This document shows positions 16,782 through 25,709 of a stretch of 64,000 nt of DNA, in pieces (within the stretch, counting starts at the first letter, position 1; every line of letters starts with the position of its first letter). The notes under the pieces are model-generated. The model ran no database searches, had not been told where the DNA came from, and worked only from the letters and a program-made list of their open reading frames with translations. The translations under genes were made by a program, and so were the position numbers. Origin of the DNA: Bacillus badius NBRC 15713 (GTDB lineage: Bacteria; Bacillota; Bacilli; Bacillales; Domibacillaceae); contig NZ_BCVF01000008.1 in the NCBI RefSeq assembly GCF_001591605.1, forward strand, positions 1 to 64,000, in the 5' to 3' direction.

Positions 16782-16817
16782 TTTCATTTATGAAACATCT
16801 TCTTTCACAAATGAAAG
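16782..16817. promoter_or_regulatory. Twin inverted repeats, presumed activator (enhancer) sites
   Basis: Two copies of TTTCA-N4-TGAAA lie at 16782-16795 and 16803-16816, with 21 bp between equivalent positions, about two helix turns. They centre roughly 118 and 139 bp upstream of the expected start, the usual place for a sigma-54 activator. An isolated TTTCA at 16830-16834 may be a third half-site. Confidence 0.65.
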
Positions 16818-16840
16818 CAACGGATGCAGTTTCATATAAA

Positions 16841-16877
16841 AAAGCCTGCGAAGAGATTAAGTCTCTCCGCAGGCTTT
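16841..16877 (-). terminator. Terminator of the catalase operon
   Basis: AAAGCCTGCG pairs with CGCAGGCTTT, with AAGAGA/TCTCT inside, and a T run follows in the minus direction. It separates the catalase operon from the sigma-54 control region. Confidence 0.9.
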
Positions 16878-16893
16878 AAAGCAGACATTCCTT

Positions 16894-17049
16894 TTAACCG
16901 TAGTTGCGCTCAGACGCGTATGACAATGCATCCACTAAAGAATAAAAACATAATTCAACATTTTTTTGGCTGGCTTTGTCTTCTCTAATCACGCAAAAAT
17001 GATCATTCACCTTTTCAATAGCGACATTGGGATTCAGCTGCTTCTTCAT
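16894..17049 (-). CDS. Small protein of unknown function downstream of katA
   Basis: 51 residues starting MKKQLNPNVAIEKV and ending ALSYASERNYG. The ATG at 17049 has GAGGTG seven bases upstream. It begins 18 bases after the catalase stop and before the shared terminator, so it is co-transcribed with katA and should share PerR control. The sequence is soluble, mixed alpha/beta in character with one Cys pair separated by 19 residues. No family is recognised with confidence; it faintly resembles small DUF2188-type proteins. Confidence 0.65.
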   Translation of the reverse strand: MKKQLNPNVAIEKVNDHFCVIREDKASQKNVELCFYSLVDALSYASERNYG

Positions 17050-17067
17050 CTCGTTCACCTCTCTTTT

Positions 17068-18519
17068 TTATGCTTCCTGGGGTACGGCAAGACCAAGCCC
17101 TTTTGCTACACGCGTGCCGTATTCCGGATCGGCTTTGTAAAAATGGCTGATTTGGCGAAGCTTAATCTCTTCACTTTGCACCGGCTTCATTGCACCGACA
17201 ATATTTGCTACGAGACGGGTTCTTTCTTCTTCACTCATTAAACGGTACAAATCGCCCGCCTGTGTATAATGATCGTCCTGGCTGTAATTGTGGGTGCCTG
17301 CCTGCCCTGTTATCGCCAATGGAGTCACATTGGCTTCCGGCACCTCTTTCGGACCGCCAAAGCTGTTTGGCTCATAATAGACCGACTTGCCGCCGTTGCC
17401 GTCAAACCGCATTTGGCCGTCACGCTGATAATTGTGAACAGGACATTTCGGCGCATTAATCGGCAGAGCGTTATGATTGACGCCTACACGATAACGGTGG
17501 GCATCCGCGTAGGCAAATAAACGGCCCTGAAGCATCTTATCAGGTGAGGCCTCAATTCCAGGGACGAATGTGCCCGGAGAAAAGGTTGCCTGCTCAACTT
17601 CCGCGAAATAATTTTCCGGATTGCGGTTCAGCACCATTTTTCCAACCTCTATAAGCGGATAATCTTTTTGTGACCACACCTTTGTTACATCAAACGGATC
17701 CCATTTATATGTGTCCGCGTCTGCAGCTGGCATGATTTGCACATAAAGTGTCCAGGCAGGATAGTCCCCTGCTTCAATCGCATGAAATAAATCTTCCGTA
17801 TGATAATCAGGATTTTCTCCTGCTAGTTTGGCAGCCAGTTCCACATCAAGATTCTTAATGCCTTGGTCTGTTTTAAAGTGATATTTGACCCAAACCGCTT
17901 CTCCTTGATCATTCACCCACTTAAACGTATGGCTTCCGAATCCGTGCATATGGCGGAAGGTTGCCGGAATGCCGCGGTCAGACATCAGAATGGTCACTTG
18001 ATGGAGCGATTCCGGGGATAAAGACCAGAAATCCCACACAGCTGTCGGATTTTTCAAATGTGTTTGCGGATCACGTTTTTGCGTATGGATAAAATCTGGA
18101 AATTTAATCGCATCGCGAATGAAAAAAACAGGTGTATTATTTCCGACCAAATCATAGTTGCCCTCATCTGTATAAAACTTCACCGCAAATCCGCGCGGAT
18201 CACGAACCGTATCGGCAGAACCCAATTCACCCGCTACAGTTGAGAATCGAACGAATAAGGGTGTGCGCTTCCCGGCTTCAGATAAAAAGCTTGCTTTCGT
18301 ATACTTAGCGATCTCGCTGTTTGTGACTTCAAAATAACCGTGGGCGCCTGCTCCTTTCGCATGAACAACCCGCTCTGGCACCCGCTCCCTGTTAAAATGC
18401 GCCAGCTTCTCCAGCAAGTGAACATCTTGAATTAATGTAGGGCCGCGCTGTCCAGCTGTTTGTGAATTTTGATTATCGCCTACGGGGGCTCCCCAGCTTG
18501 TTGTTAATCGATTATTCAT
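17068..18519 (-). CDS. katA: Catalase (clade 3, KatA-like)
   Basis: 483 residues from the ATG at 18519 (GAGGTGA eight bases before). The N-terminal block [31 protein letters not shown] and [26 protein letters not shown] are diagnostic of haem catalases, and [14 protein letters not shown] contains the proximal Tyr ligand region. Length fits the small-subunit type. It removes hydrogen peroxide in the cytoplasm. A near-perfect PerR box lies upstream (18592-18606), predicting peroxide induction. The 51-residue gene downstream is in the same transcript. Confidence 0.95.
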   Translation of the reverse strand: MNNRLTTSWGAPVGDNQNSQTAGQRGPTLIQDVHLLEKLAHFNRERVPERVVHAKGAGAHGYFEVTNSEIAKYTKASFLSEAGKRTPLFVRFSTVAGELGSADTVRDPRGFAVKFYTDEGNYDLVGNNTPVFFIRDAIKFPDFIHTQKRDPQTHLKNPTAVWDFWSLSPESLHQVTILMSDRGIPATFRHMHGFGSHTFKWVNDQGEAVWVKYHFKTDQGIKNLDVELAAKLAGENPDYHTEDLFHAIEAGDYPAWTLYVQIMPAADADTYKWDPFDVTKVWSQKDYPLIEVGKMVLNRNPENYFAEVEQATFSPGTFVPGIEASPDKMLQGRLFAYADAHRYRVGVNHNALPINAPKCPVHNYQRDGQMRFDGNGGKSVYYEPNSFGGPKEVPEANVTPLAITGQAGTHNYSQDDHYTQAGDLYRLMSEEERTRLVANIVGAMKPVQSEEIKLRQISHFYKADPEYGTRVAKGLGLAVPQEA

Positions 18520-18556
18520 ATAAACGTCACCTCGTCTTGTTTTAGTTGGTAACTTA

Positions 18557-18584
18557 ATGATAACATCTATCAATGAAAAATCAA
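18557..18584 (-). promoter_or_regulatory. Sigma-A promoter of katA
   Basis: TTGATT (18579-18584) and TATCAT (18557-18562) are 16 bases apart on the minus strand, about 40 bases before the chosen start codon. The PerR box lies just upstream of the -35. Confidence 0.5.
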
Positions 18585-18591
18585 TACTAAA

Positions 18592-18606
18592 TTATAATTA
18601 TTTTAA
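18592..18606. promoter_or_regulatory. PerR box of katA
   Basis: TTATAATTATTTTAA matches the PerR consensus TTATAATNATTATAA at all but one position and lies at the katA promoter. Confidence 0.8.
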
Positions 18607-19024
18607 AAAAGAAATTACTTTTAAATAATCTCTATGATAAATAACTTAATCAGCAGCAACCGAAGACCCTATAAGGATATGATTTGACTTTCAACTAGTA
18701 AATAGAGATGATAAAGTTGCGAATTATATTTCAAAAAATTCTGATTTCTACCCTTCTAAAAAGAAGAGTCACAAGAATTTATGCGAATTCCGGTCTGGAA
18801 GGGTCGAACGTAACTTTTAAGAAACAATGAACGGACAGTCCTTCCTCTGCCGGGCTGAGGCCGGCTGAGCAGACAGCGGCGCGTATGGACAAACTGTTAT
18901 CATCACTACCTAGCCCATGCCGCTTTCGGCGGCTATAAGCCGGCATTGGGCGTGAAAATCACTTGATGATGCTGTCTCACTACCAGCAATAAGGCTTACG
19001 CTAATGAGAAAGGAGCGCATTGGA
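18607..19024. other. Intergenic region with structured GC-rich segment
   Basis: No convincing gene. The left half (to about 18770) is AT-rich. From about 18780 composition changes to GC-rich with several inverted repeats. The clearest is 18913-18951, GCCCA-TGCCG with CGGCA-T-TGGGC, with an inner GCCG/CGGC hairpin and outer TCATCA/TGATGA arms. No T run follows, so it is not a simple terminator. It may be an untranslated leader of the DUF779 gene, an independent RNA, or the end of a lost mobile element. Confidence 0.4.
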
Positions 19025-19381
19025 ATGGTCGAGCGCGTAACAGCAACTCCAGCTGCTCTTGCTTTAATAAACCAGCTAAAAGAAAAACACGGCTCTCTTA
19101 TGTTTCATCAATCAGGCGGCTGTTGCGATGGAAGTTCCCCTATGTGCTATCCGCAAGGCGAGTTCTTAACGGGTGACAGCGATGTGCTGCTTGGCAAAAT
19201 CGGCGATGCCCCTTTTTATATCAGTGAAGCGCAATACAAATATTGGAAGCATACACAGCTGATTATTGACGTTGTTAATGGGCGCGGCGGGATGTTTTCT
19301 CTCGAAGGTCCCGAAGGCAAACGCTTCTTAACGCGGTCACGCGTATTCACACCAGAGGAACGCGAGAAATTAAATAACTGA
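19025..19381 (+). CDS. DUF779 family protein
   Basis: 118 residues from the ATG at 19025, chosen for AAAGGAG ten bases upstream. The sequence has the conserved cysteine cluster HQSGGCCDGSSPMCY and then GDAPFYISEAQYKYWKHTQLIIDVV, the DUF779 hallmark. The cysteine pattern suggests metal binding. The family often sits beside aldehyde dehydrogenase genes; here the neighbour is an FMN-dependent 2-hydroxy acid oxidase. Molecular function is unknown. Confidence 0.85.
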   Translation: MVERVTATPAALALINQLKEKHGSLMFHQSGGCCDGSSPMCYPQGEFLTGDSDVLLGKIGDAPFYISEAQYKYWKHTQLIIDVVNGRGGMFSLEGPEGKRFLTRSRVFTPEEREKLNN

Positions 19382-19382
19382 A

Positions 19383-19405
19383 GGCCGGCGGCTGCCGGCT
19401 TTTTC
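19383..19405 (+). terminator. Terminator after the DUF779 gene
   Basis: GCCGGC-GGCT-GCCGGC followed by five T residues on the + strand. Confidence 0.85.
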
Positions 19406-19497
19406 ATTTACAGCAAAAGCTATATACAAGTAAAAAAAGAAACTTTACAATAAAAAGATAGAAAATTCAAAATTGTAGAGAAAGAGGGTTATAGAAG

Positions 19498-20637
19498 ATG
19501 AGCAGACAAGAGCAGCTGGCAGCAGCTGAAACAAACAGCAAGGAAACAGATTTTCCGCTTTCTTTTGAGGAATGGGAGAAAAAAGCGGCCAGCCTTATGC
19601 AGGCAGGAGGCTATGGTTATGCAAGCTCAGGTGCGGGCCGGGAGGAAACAGCCAGAAGAAACGAAGAAGCATTTGGGAAATGGGCCATCGTCCCAAGGAT
19701 GCTGAGCGATGTGTCTCATGCTGATTTAAGTGTCACTCTATTTGGCCATACATACAAACGGCCTTTTTTGCTGGCCCCTATTGGCATGCAGATCCTTGCC
19801 CATCCTGAAGGAGAGCTGGCCTCTGCTAAAGCAGCGGCTGCTTGTCACGTTCCTTTCGTATTAAGCACAGTGGCCAGCCATTCCATCGAAGAAGTAGCAG
19901 CTGCCGCTCCATCTGGCTCTAAATGGTTCCAGCTTTACTGGTCCAATAACGAAGAAGTTTCCTGCAGTATGGCCGAACGAGCGGAAAAAGCGGGCTATGA
20001 AGCGATCGTCCTTACCGTGGATACCGTAAGAACCGGCTTTCGGGAAACGGATATCCGCAGCCAATTTTCCCCGCTGTCACAAGGCTTTGGAAAGGCCAAT
20101 TATGAAAGTGATCCGGCGTTCATGAAAGCCTTGGATAGGCATGATGAGACATCCGTTGTTGCCGCTATTCTTGAAAACATGCAAACTTTATCTCTTCATT
20201 GGAAGCACATTGCTAAGCTGAAAGAAAGAACTCGCCTGCCAATTTTATTAAAAGGAATCTTGCATCCCGAAGATGCGCGTCTGGCAGTAGAGCATGGTGT
20301 CGACGGCTTAATCGTTTCTAACCATGGCGGCCGGCAGCTTGACGGAGTCATCGCTGCGATTGATGCGCTTCCTGCCGTTTCTGAAGCTGTTCAAAAGAAG
20401 GTGCCCGTTTTATTCGACAGCGGCATCCGGCGCGGCATTGACGCTGTGAAGGCGCTGGCCTTGGGCGCAGATGCCGTGTTAATCGGCCGCCCCTTCCTCT
20501 ATGGGCTAGCTTCCCACGGTCAGCAAGGCGTCGAACAAGTCATTGAGAATTTTGCCCGCGAAATAGAAATTTCTCTTTCCCTGTGCGGCATTGCTAATTT
20601 AGCGCAAATTGACAAGCTGAAAATGGTCAGGGATTAA
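19498..20637 (+). CDS. FMN-dependent alpha-hydroxy acid oxidase (lactate 2-monooxygenase-like)
   Basis: 379 residues of the glycolate oxidase/lactate monooxygenase TIM-barrel family. FMN and substrate motifs are visible: APIGMQILAHPEGE, STVASHSIEEVA, the catalytic-His block SNHGGRQLDG and the C-terminal FDSGIRRG with ALGADAVLIGRP. Lactate 2-monooxygenase converts lactate and oxygen to acetate, CO2 and water; family members differ in product, so lactate oxidase activity is also possible. ATG at 19498 follows AGAGGG. It stands alone, with terminators on both sides. Confidence 0.85.
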   Translation: MSRQEQLAAAETNSKETDFPLSFEEWEKKAASLMQAGGYGYASSGAGREETARRNEEAFGKWAIVPRMLSDVSHADLSVTLFGHTYKRPFLLAPIGMQILAHPEGELASAKAAAACHVPFVLSTVASHSIEEVAAAAPSGSKWFQLYWSNNEEVSCSMAERAEKAGYEAIVLTVDTVRTGFRETDIRSQFSPLSQGFGKANYESDPAFMKALDRHDETSVVAAILENMQTLSLHWKHIAKLKERTRLPILLKGILHPEDARLAVEHGVDGLIVSNHGGRQLDGVIAAIDALPAVSEAVQKKVPVLFDSGIRRGIDAVKALALGADAVLIGRPFLYGLASHGQQGVEQVIENFAREIEISLSLCGIANLAQIDKLKMVRD

Positions 20638-20658
20638 CCGGCTCCTAGCGCCCGCTTC

Positions 20659-20705
20659 AAAACTGATTTAGCGCCTGCTTAACAAGGCGTTCAATCAGTT
20701 TTTTT
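20659..20705 (+). terminator. Terminator after the 2-hydroxy acid oxidase gene
   Basis: AACTGATT with AATCAGTT, inner GCGCCT/AGGCGT, followed by a run of seven T residues. Confidence 0.85.
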
Positions 20706-20792
20706 GTGATACCTTGCAGGCAATTCATTGGAAGATCAGCCGCAAACGCTGTATCATTGCTTATTGCACAGAGCTTGTAAGGAGGAGAAAAC

Positions 20793-21809
20793 ATGACTGC
20801 ACCACAACTGAAGCATTTCCAAGGCATTCCTTTATCCGTTCTCGATCTGGCCCCCATTTTAGAGGGAAGCACTGCAGCCCAGTCGTTTAAACATAGCACC
20901 GATCTCGCTCAGCATGCAGAAAAGTGGGGCTTCTCACGCTATTGGCTGGCGGAACACCACAATATGCCGGGCATTGCCAGTTCAGCAACACCCGTTATGA
21001 TTGGCCACATCGCTGGAGCAACCGAGCATATTCGTGTAGGTTCCGGAGGCATTATGCTGCCTAATCATGCAGCACTTGTCATTGCCGAGCAATTTGGAAC
21101 ACTTGAATCGTTATATCCCGGACGGATTGATCTCGGCATTGGACGGGCGCCCGGAAGTGACCAGGCTACAGCCTTTGCTCTGCGCCGCACCCTTCACAGC
21201 CGCGTTGAAGATTTCCCCCTGCAGCTGGATGAGCTTCAAGCTTATTTTGATACTAATCCATCCGCTCGCGTGCGTGCTTTTCCCGGCGAGGGTTTAAACA
21301 TTCCGATCTGGCTTCTCGGCTCTAGTGATTTCAGTGCCCGCCTTGCTGCTGAGAAAGGCTTGCCGTTCGCTTTTGCCAGCCATTTTGCAGCAGACTACAC
21401 ACTGCCTGCGTTAAACATTTACCGCGGTCACTTTACACCTTCCAATGTGCTGGAAGAACCATATGCCATGGTTGGTGTCAATATTATCGCCGCTGATACA
21501 GAAGAAAGAGCCCGCTGGCTTGCTACCTCTCAACAGCAGCAATTTTTAAGCTTAAGAAGAGGAGAACCGACACAGCTGAAGCCGCCGATCGATGACATTG
21601 ATCAAGTATGGAGCCCCTTTGAGCAGGCTGCGATTGAACAAACACTCGATTCCCGGGCTACCATTATCGGCACCCCCGATACGGTGAAACAAAAGCTGGA
21701 ACGCTTCTTGGCCGAGACCAAAGCAAATGAAATCATTGTGAATTCACAGATTTTCTGCCATGAAGACCGGCTGCGCTCTTATGAAATCGTCGCCGGCCTG
21801 ATGGAATAA
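20793..21809 (+). CDS. LLM-class flavin-dependent oxidoreductase (luciferase-like)
   Basis: 338 residues of the bacterial luciferase-like monooxygenase fold. The N-terminal [25 protein letters not shown] and [26 protein letters not shown] match the MsnO8-type LLM subfamily. ATG at 20793 with AGGAGG. These proteins use reduced FMN, usually supplied by another enzyme; substrates vary widely and cannot be assigned here. The gene is flanked by terminators and appears monocistronic. Confidence 0.85.
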   Translation: MTAPQLKHFQGIPLSVLDLAPILEGSTAAQSFKHSTDLAQHAEKWGFSRYWLAEHHNMPGIASSATPVMIGHIAGATEHIRVGSGGIMLPNHAALVIAEQFGTLESLYPGRIDLGIGRAPGSDQATAFALRRTLHSRVEDFPLQLDELQAYFDTNPSARVRAFPGEGLNIPIWLLGSSDFSARLAAEKGLPFAFASHFAADYTLPALNIYRGHFTPSNVLEEPYAMVGVNIIAADTEERARWLATSQQQQFLSLRRGEPTQLKPPIDDIDQVWSPFEQAAIEQTLDSRATIIGTPDTVKQKLERFLAETKANEIIVNSQIFCHEDRLRSYEIVAGLME

Positions 21810-21842
21810 AAAAACAGCCTGAAGCGGCAATGCTTCAGGCTG
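21808..21842 (-). terminator. Terminator of the minus-strand gene at 21858
   Basis: CAGCCTGAAGC (21815-21825) pairs with GCTTCAGGCTG (21832-21842); a T run follows only in the minus direction. It overlaps the stop codon of the convergent oxidoreductase gene. Confidence 0.8.
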
Positions 21843-21857
21843 CTATGTATTTTCCCA

Positions 21858-22094
21858 TCAACGGACAAACCGTCCCAGCTTTTCATTCCGGTCTTCCTGC
21901 TCCTCCCGGGAAGCAAGATCGTATTTTTTAAATAAATGAAACAGTTCATTTAACGTGTGCTGTGCGTGCCGGCTTTGCAAAAATACATGAAGGTCTTCAT
22001 ATAAAGAAGGCGGGAGAAACTCTCTTTGGCTTTCCAGCTTTTGAATGACCTCTTCCTGCGAATGATCAATGTTACACTGTCCCATGCCAATCAC
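21858..22094 (-). CDS. Small conserved-looking hypothetical protein
   Basis: Up to 78 residues; initiation may be at the inner ATG four codons on (MGQCNIDHSQEEV). Highly charged and helical (QEEVIQKLESQREFLPP, TLNELFHLFKKYDLASREEQEDR), without signal peptide or membrane segment. It lies downstream of ycgR-ycgQ on the same strand and ends at its own terminator. I do not recognise a family. Confidence 0.6.
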   Translation of the reverse strand: MIGMGQCNIDHSQEEVIQKLESQREFLPPSLYEDLHVFLQSRHAQHTLNELFHLFKKYDLASREEQEDRNEKLGRFVR

Positions 22095-22149
22095 CCTTTC
22101 CGCGTGTCATGCTTCTAATCTAACATAAAAGCAGACACCCTTCAGCATT

Positions 22150-22998
22150 TTAATATCCTCTATAAACGTAAGGCTCCTTCGGCTTGTCAATCGCATGCCA
22201 TTCTTTCACGCGCAGCACAGGAATCGTCGCTTTGAATGGCTGGTAATACATCGATGACAATGTGCCCTTCACATGAATCCAGTCATCATCCTGCAGCTTT
22301 GTTTCTTCCGGAAATTCAGCCAGCATCCCGAAAGCCCCTGAATCCGCCACACAATGGATCACACCAAACCGGAGCACAAACAGCTGACGCTGATCAGGGC
22401 TTTCCCCGCGGAAGGCAAAACCGTCAAACTCAATCACCTTTCCGAGAAAATCTCCCGGAAAGTGATAAATTGTTTCCATTCCCTTTAAAAACTGATCGTC
22501 ACGTAACGCAATATGCTCTTTAGAAATATACTTCGACAGCTCTTTTTCCATCAACTCATCATAGCCTTCTTTGCCATAATACACACTTGTATCGGGCTTT
22601 AAATATTGAGTTTGGGCATAATGATCAGCCGCTTCAATCTGCTCAATCGGCTTAAATGAAAATCCTTTTGATTTGACGATAGTGGAATCGAGCGTAGCAA
22701 TCGGAAAAAATAAGCCGGCGGCTAGGGGAAAAGCAAAGACGCCGTAAAAGAACCACCGCTGATAAAAAGGCTTGTCCTTTTCGTCACTGTGATCGTGATC
22801 GCAGCACGGCTCGCCGGCCGCTTCCCCGCCCCCTTTGAAGTAGTCATATACTTGAACAATCGTCAAAAGCGCAAAAATAAAAATAGCACTGTAAGACAAA
22901 TAGGCATACTTCATATTGATATATTTAGCAATGTTGCCGGAAGCATGAAGGTGGAAAAAGAAATAAGTAAACAGCAGCAAAATATAGATGCGAAACAT
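22150..22998 (-). CDS. ycgQ: TIGR03943 family permease subunit (YcgQ-like)
   Basis: 282 residues: membrane segments near the N-terminus and around residue 90, a His/Cys-rich cytoplasmic stretch (GEPCCDHDHSDEKDK) between them, and an extracytoplasmic C-terminal domain with FPGDFLGKVIEFDGFAFR and VRFGVIHCVADSGAFGMLAEF. Always paired with the YcgR-type permease, which ends 13 bases upstream. The His/Cys stretch suggests metal handling. The transported substrate is not known. Confidence 0.85.
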   Translation of the reverse strand: MFRIYILLLFTYFFFHLHASGNIAKYINMKYAYLSYSAIFIFALLTIVQVYDYFKGGGEAAGEPCCDHDHSDEKDKPFYQRWFFYGVFAFPLAAGLFFPIATLDSTIVKSKGFSFKPIEQIEAADHYAQTQYLKPDTSVYYGKEGYDELMEKELSKYISKEHIALRDDQFLKGMETIYHFPGDFLGKVIEFDGFAFRGESPDQRQLFVLRFGVIHCVADSGAFGMLAEFPEETKLQDDDWIHVKGTLSSMYYQPFKATIPVLRVKEWHAIDKPKEPYVYRGY

Positions 22999-23011
22999 TC
23001 TGTCTCCCCCT

Positions 23012-23893
23012 TTAAATCAACAATGAACCGATAAATACAAAAATTGCAATATAGGCGACTAAATACAAAATAAAACGTTTTTTAAACGCATCAAGCATCA
23101 TCAACACATTTTTAATATCAACCATCGGGCCGAAAACGAGAAAAGCGACTAAGGAGCCTGTAGAGAACGTACTTCTGAAGGAGGAAGCGATAAAGGCATC
23201 CGCCTCTGAACAAAGAGACAAAACAAAGGCTAAGCCCATCATGACAAGATGAGAAGCCGCTTCTGTTTGCCCAATTTCCAGCAGCGTGGACGTTTTTACA
23301 TACGTTTGCATAGCGGCGGCAACAAAGGCCCCGATAATTAGATACTTGCCAACCGAGAAGAATTCATCTGCCGCATGGCGCAGCATTCCCGCGAACTTCT
23401 TCATAAACGTCTGCTTTCCGGAAGCATCGCAATGATTACGTACCGCTCCTTTAGCGATCAGCTGATTTCCCTTAAATTGCCTTGAAATAATCAGGCCTAC
23501 AAGAACCGCCACAATGAATGATAAGCCGCCGCGGTAGAAAGGCATGTCCCATTGGCTGCCAAATGCAAGATAGGTTGAGAACAAAACAACCGGATTAATC
23601 ACGGGTCCCGTTAGCATAAATGCTATCCCGGCGTGTAAAGGAACTCCCTTAAGAATCAGTCTGCGGACGATCGGCACGATGCCGCATTCGCAGGCCGGAA
23701 ACAAAGCGCCAATGAACGCAGCTGACAAAACAGCTAAACATCGGTTTTTCGGTATCACCTTCGCCAGCATTTCCTCGGTAATAAACATCTGGATAAAGCC
23801 CGCAATGAAAACCCCAATGAGCACGAACGGAACCGCTTCAATCAAGATACTAATAAAAATCGTATTTAATTGTAAAAACGACTGTGAAAACAT
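23012..23893 (-). CDS. ycgR: Permease (YcgR-like, DUF318/ArsP-related)
   Basis: 293 residues from the ATG at 23893 with GGCAGGG upstream; a TTG at 23908 is less likely. About eight membrane segments. The two inverted halves carry the family motifs FPACECGIVPIVRRLILKGVP with the Cys-Glu-Cys signature, MLTGPVINPVV and LSLCSEADAFIASSF. Members move small metal or metalloid compounds or unknown solutes. First gene of the ycgR-ycgQ pair. No Zur, Fur or ArsR site was recognised upstream. Confidence 0.85.
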   Translation of the reverse strand: MFSQSFLQLNTIFISILIEAVPFVLIGVFIAGFIQMFITEEMLAKVIPKNRCLAVLSAAFIGALFPACECGIVPIVRRLILKGVPLHAGIAFMLTGPVINPVVLFSTYLAFGSQWDMPFYRGGLSFIVAVLVGLIISRQFKGNQLIAKGAVRNHCDASGKQTFMKKFAGMLRHAADEFFSVGKYLIIGAFVAAAMQTYVKTSTLLEIGQTEAASHLVMMGLAFVLSLCSEADAFIASSFRSTFSTGSLVAFLVFGPMVDIKNVLMMLDAFKKRFILYLVAYIAIFVFIGSLLI

Positions 23894-23990
23894 ACATATC
23901 CCTGCCAATTACAAAGTTAAATATAGTAAGGGCTTATTATAACATACCAATTTCCAGGTCATTTTTTATGTTTCAAAGATAAGTAAATAG

Positions 23991-24012
23991 GACGGTGCGT
24001 GCACACCGTCCA
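23991..24012 (-). terminator. Terminator of psiE
   Basis: GGACGGTG and CACCGTCC form a perfect stem, followed on the minus strand by a short AT-rich tail directly after the psiE stop. Confidence 0.7.
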
Positions 24013-24014
24013 AA

Positions 24015-24476
24015 TCAATCCTTATCTGAATGGTTCTTTTGGAAAAACCACTTAACCTCTGGCCTGTCATGCGGAGTTAAATTCATAATGAAATAACCGA
24101 TAATTAAAATTAACACAACGAGAGAGTAGATGAGTGTATTAATAGGGTGGTCATGGTCAACAATAATCAGCCGAATCATCGCCGTAATGCCGATATAAAG
24201 GAAGTATCTCAGCGGGAAATGATAGTCCTCTTTAAAATATTTGACGATCATCGTAATAAACTCGAAATAGAGGAAAAAGATGAGAATATTAGCCAGGAAC
24301 AGCTTGTAATCATTTGTGCCTCTTTCAATTAAAATTTGGCTGAATACAACTAATTCCTTAATCAGCAAAAAAACTAAGATAATAGCCAGAAAAACAAGAG
24401 AAATATTTAACACCGTTTGCAGAACCTTCGGAATAACCTTCACAAATCCTATAAAATCCTTTTTCGTCTTTGTCAT
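24015..24476 (-). CDS. psiE: PsiE family membrane protein
   Basis: 153 residues with four membrane segments separated by short loops, including the conserved LYFEFITMIVKYFKEDYHFPLRYFLYIG and RLIIVDHDHP blocks of phosphate-starvation-inducible PsiE. AGGAGG precedes the ATG at 24476. Function is unknown in all organisms; the name comes from regulation in E. coli. No Pho box was identified upstream. Confidence 0.85.
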   Translation of the reverse strand: MTKTKKDFIGFVKVIPKVLQTVLNISLVFLAIILVFLLIKELVVFSQILIERGTNDYKLFLANILIFFLYFEFITMIVKYFKEDYHFPLRYFLYIGITAMIRLIIVDHDHPINTLIYSLVVLILIIGYFIMNLTPHDRPEVKWFFQKNHSDKD

Positions 24477-24685
24477 GCAAAACCTCCTAATAAATTATTT
24501 TGAAATAACAACGTCCCTAATGATCTTCTATTGGTGTCTGTATCGCTCACGTAAAAGAGCGGGACGAGCGGCTTGGTGAAAATGATAATAAGTATATATG
24601 ATATTCTAACTATTTTTAAAATTCAATACAGATAAATCGGAGACTCTTTACAATTTTTTAAACACTCCTTACAAATCATTAAAAA

Positions 24686-24718
24686 AACAGGCCTTCGCTT
24701 CGGGCGAAGGCCTGTTTT
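24686..24718. terminator. Bidirectional terminator after the yebC-type gene
   Basis: AACAGGCCTTCGC, loop TTCGG, GCGAAGGCCTGTT, with A run on one side and T run on the other. Confidence 0.9.
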
Positions 24719-24719
24719 C

Positions 24720-25439
24720 TTATTCACCTAAATCTACGTTATGGTATACTTGCTGCACGTCTTCCAGATCTTCGAGTGCATCAATCATCTTTTCAAACTG
24801 AGCCTGCGCCTCTTCCGGAAGGGTCACTTCATTTTGCGCAAGCATGGTCAGTTCAGCGACGGTAAATTCCGTAATGCCGGCGCCTTTTAATGCTTCCTGC
24901 ACCAAATGGAATTGGTCCGGTTCGGCATAAACAATAACGGCTTCGTCTTCTTCGATGATATCTCTTGCATCAACGTCCGCTTCCATCAAAATTTCCAGCA
25001 CTTCATCAGCTGTTTTGCCTTCGATTCCAATGACGGCAGTAGCATCGAACATATAAGCCACTGACCCGCTCACTCCCATGTTGCCGCCGTTCTTGCCGAA
25101 AGCAGCCCGCACTTCTGATGCTGTGCGGTTGACGTTATTCGTCAAGGCATCGACGATCACCATCGAGCCGTTCGGGCCAAACCCTTCATAACGAAGCTCA
25201 TCATACGTTTCATCTGATCCGCCTTTTGCTTTTTCAATCGCACGATCGATAATATGCTTCGGCACATTGTAGGTCTTAGCGCGCTCAAGCACGAATTTTA
25301 ACGCTTGATTGGATTCCGGATCCGGTTCTCCCTGTCTCGCCGCCACATAGATTTCGCGTCCGAATTTCGCATATATGCGGCTTGTGTTGGCATCTTTTGC
25401 CGCTTTTTTCTCTTTAATATTGTTCCATTTACGTCCCAT
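24720..25439 (-). CDS. yeeI: YebC/PmpR family DNA-binding protein (YeeI-like)
   Basis: 239 residues from the ATG at 25439, the same length as B. subtilis YeeI. The start [20 protein letters not shown] is the family N-terminus; AGGCGPG-type loops [21 protein letters not shown] and [19 protein letters not shown] follow. The family has a DNA-binding transcriptional role in some bacteria and a translational role (relief of ribosome stalling) in others. Monocistronic, ending at a strong terminator. Confidence 0.92.
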   Translation of the reverse strand: MGRKWNNIKEKKAAKDANTSRIYAKFGREIYVAARQGEPDPESNQALKFVLERAKTYNVPKHIIDRAIEKAKGGSDETYDELRYEGFGPNGSMVIVDALTNNVNRTASEVRAAFGKNGGNMGVSGSVAYMFDATAVIGIEGKTADEVLEILMEADVDARDIIEEDEAVIVYAEPDQFHLVQEALKGAGITEFTVAELTMLAQNEVTLPEEAQAQFEKMIDALEDLEDVQQVYHNVDLGE

Positions 25440-25709
25440 CGTAAACACTCTCTTTCCACTTTGAATCTGAATCAAATGATGAATGCAAAACAGACTGGCT
25501 TTTCAACACTTTTTCAAACTGACTGTAAGGAACTGCTGATGCTTTTATATAACGAATCTTGTACGTTGCTGAATCATTTGCAGATTATATTATACATCAA
25601 TTAAAGCCTCTTTGAAACAAAGAAGAGCGGGGTCTTTCTCCATTTTTTTCAAGATAGCTCTCTGACAGATCCTGCGGAAATCGTCGGCGGCCGCTCGTCA
25701 AGAAATTTT

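Noticed and set aside
18831-19003. Intact insertion sequence
   Set aside because: No transposase frame or clear terminal repeats; only structured DNA is seen.
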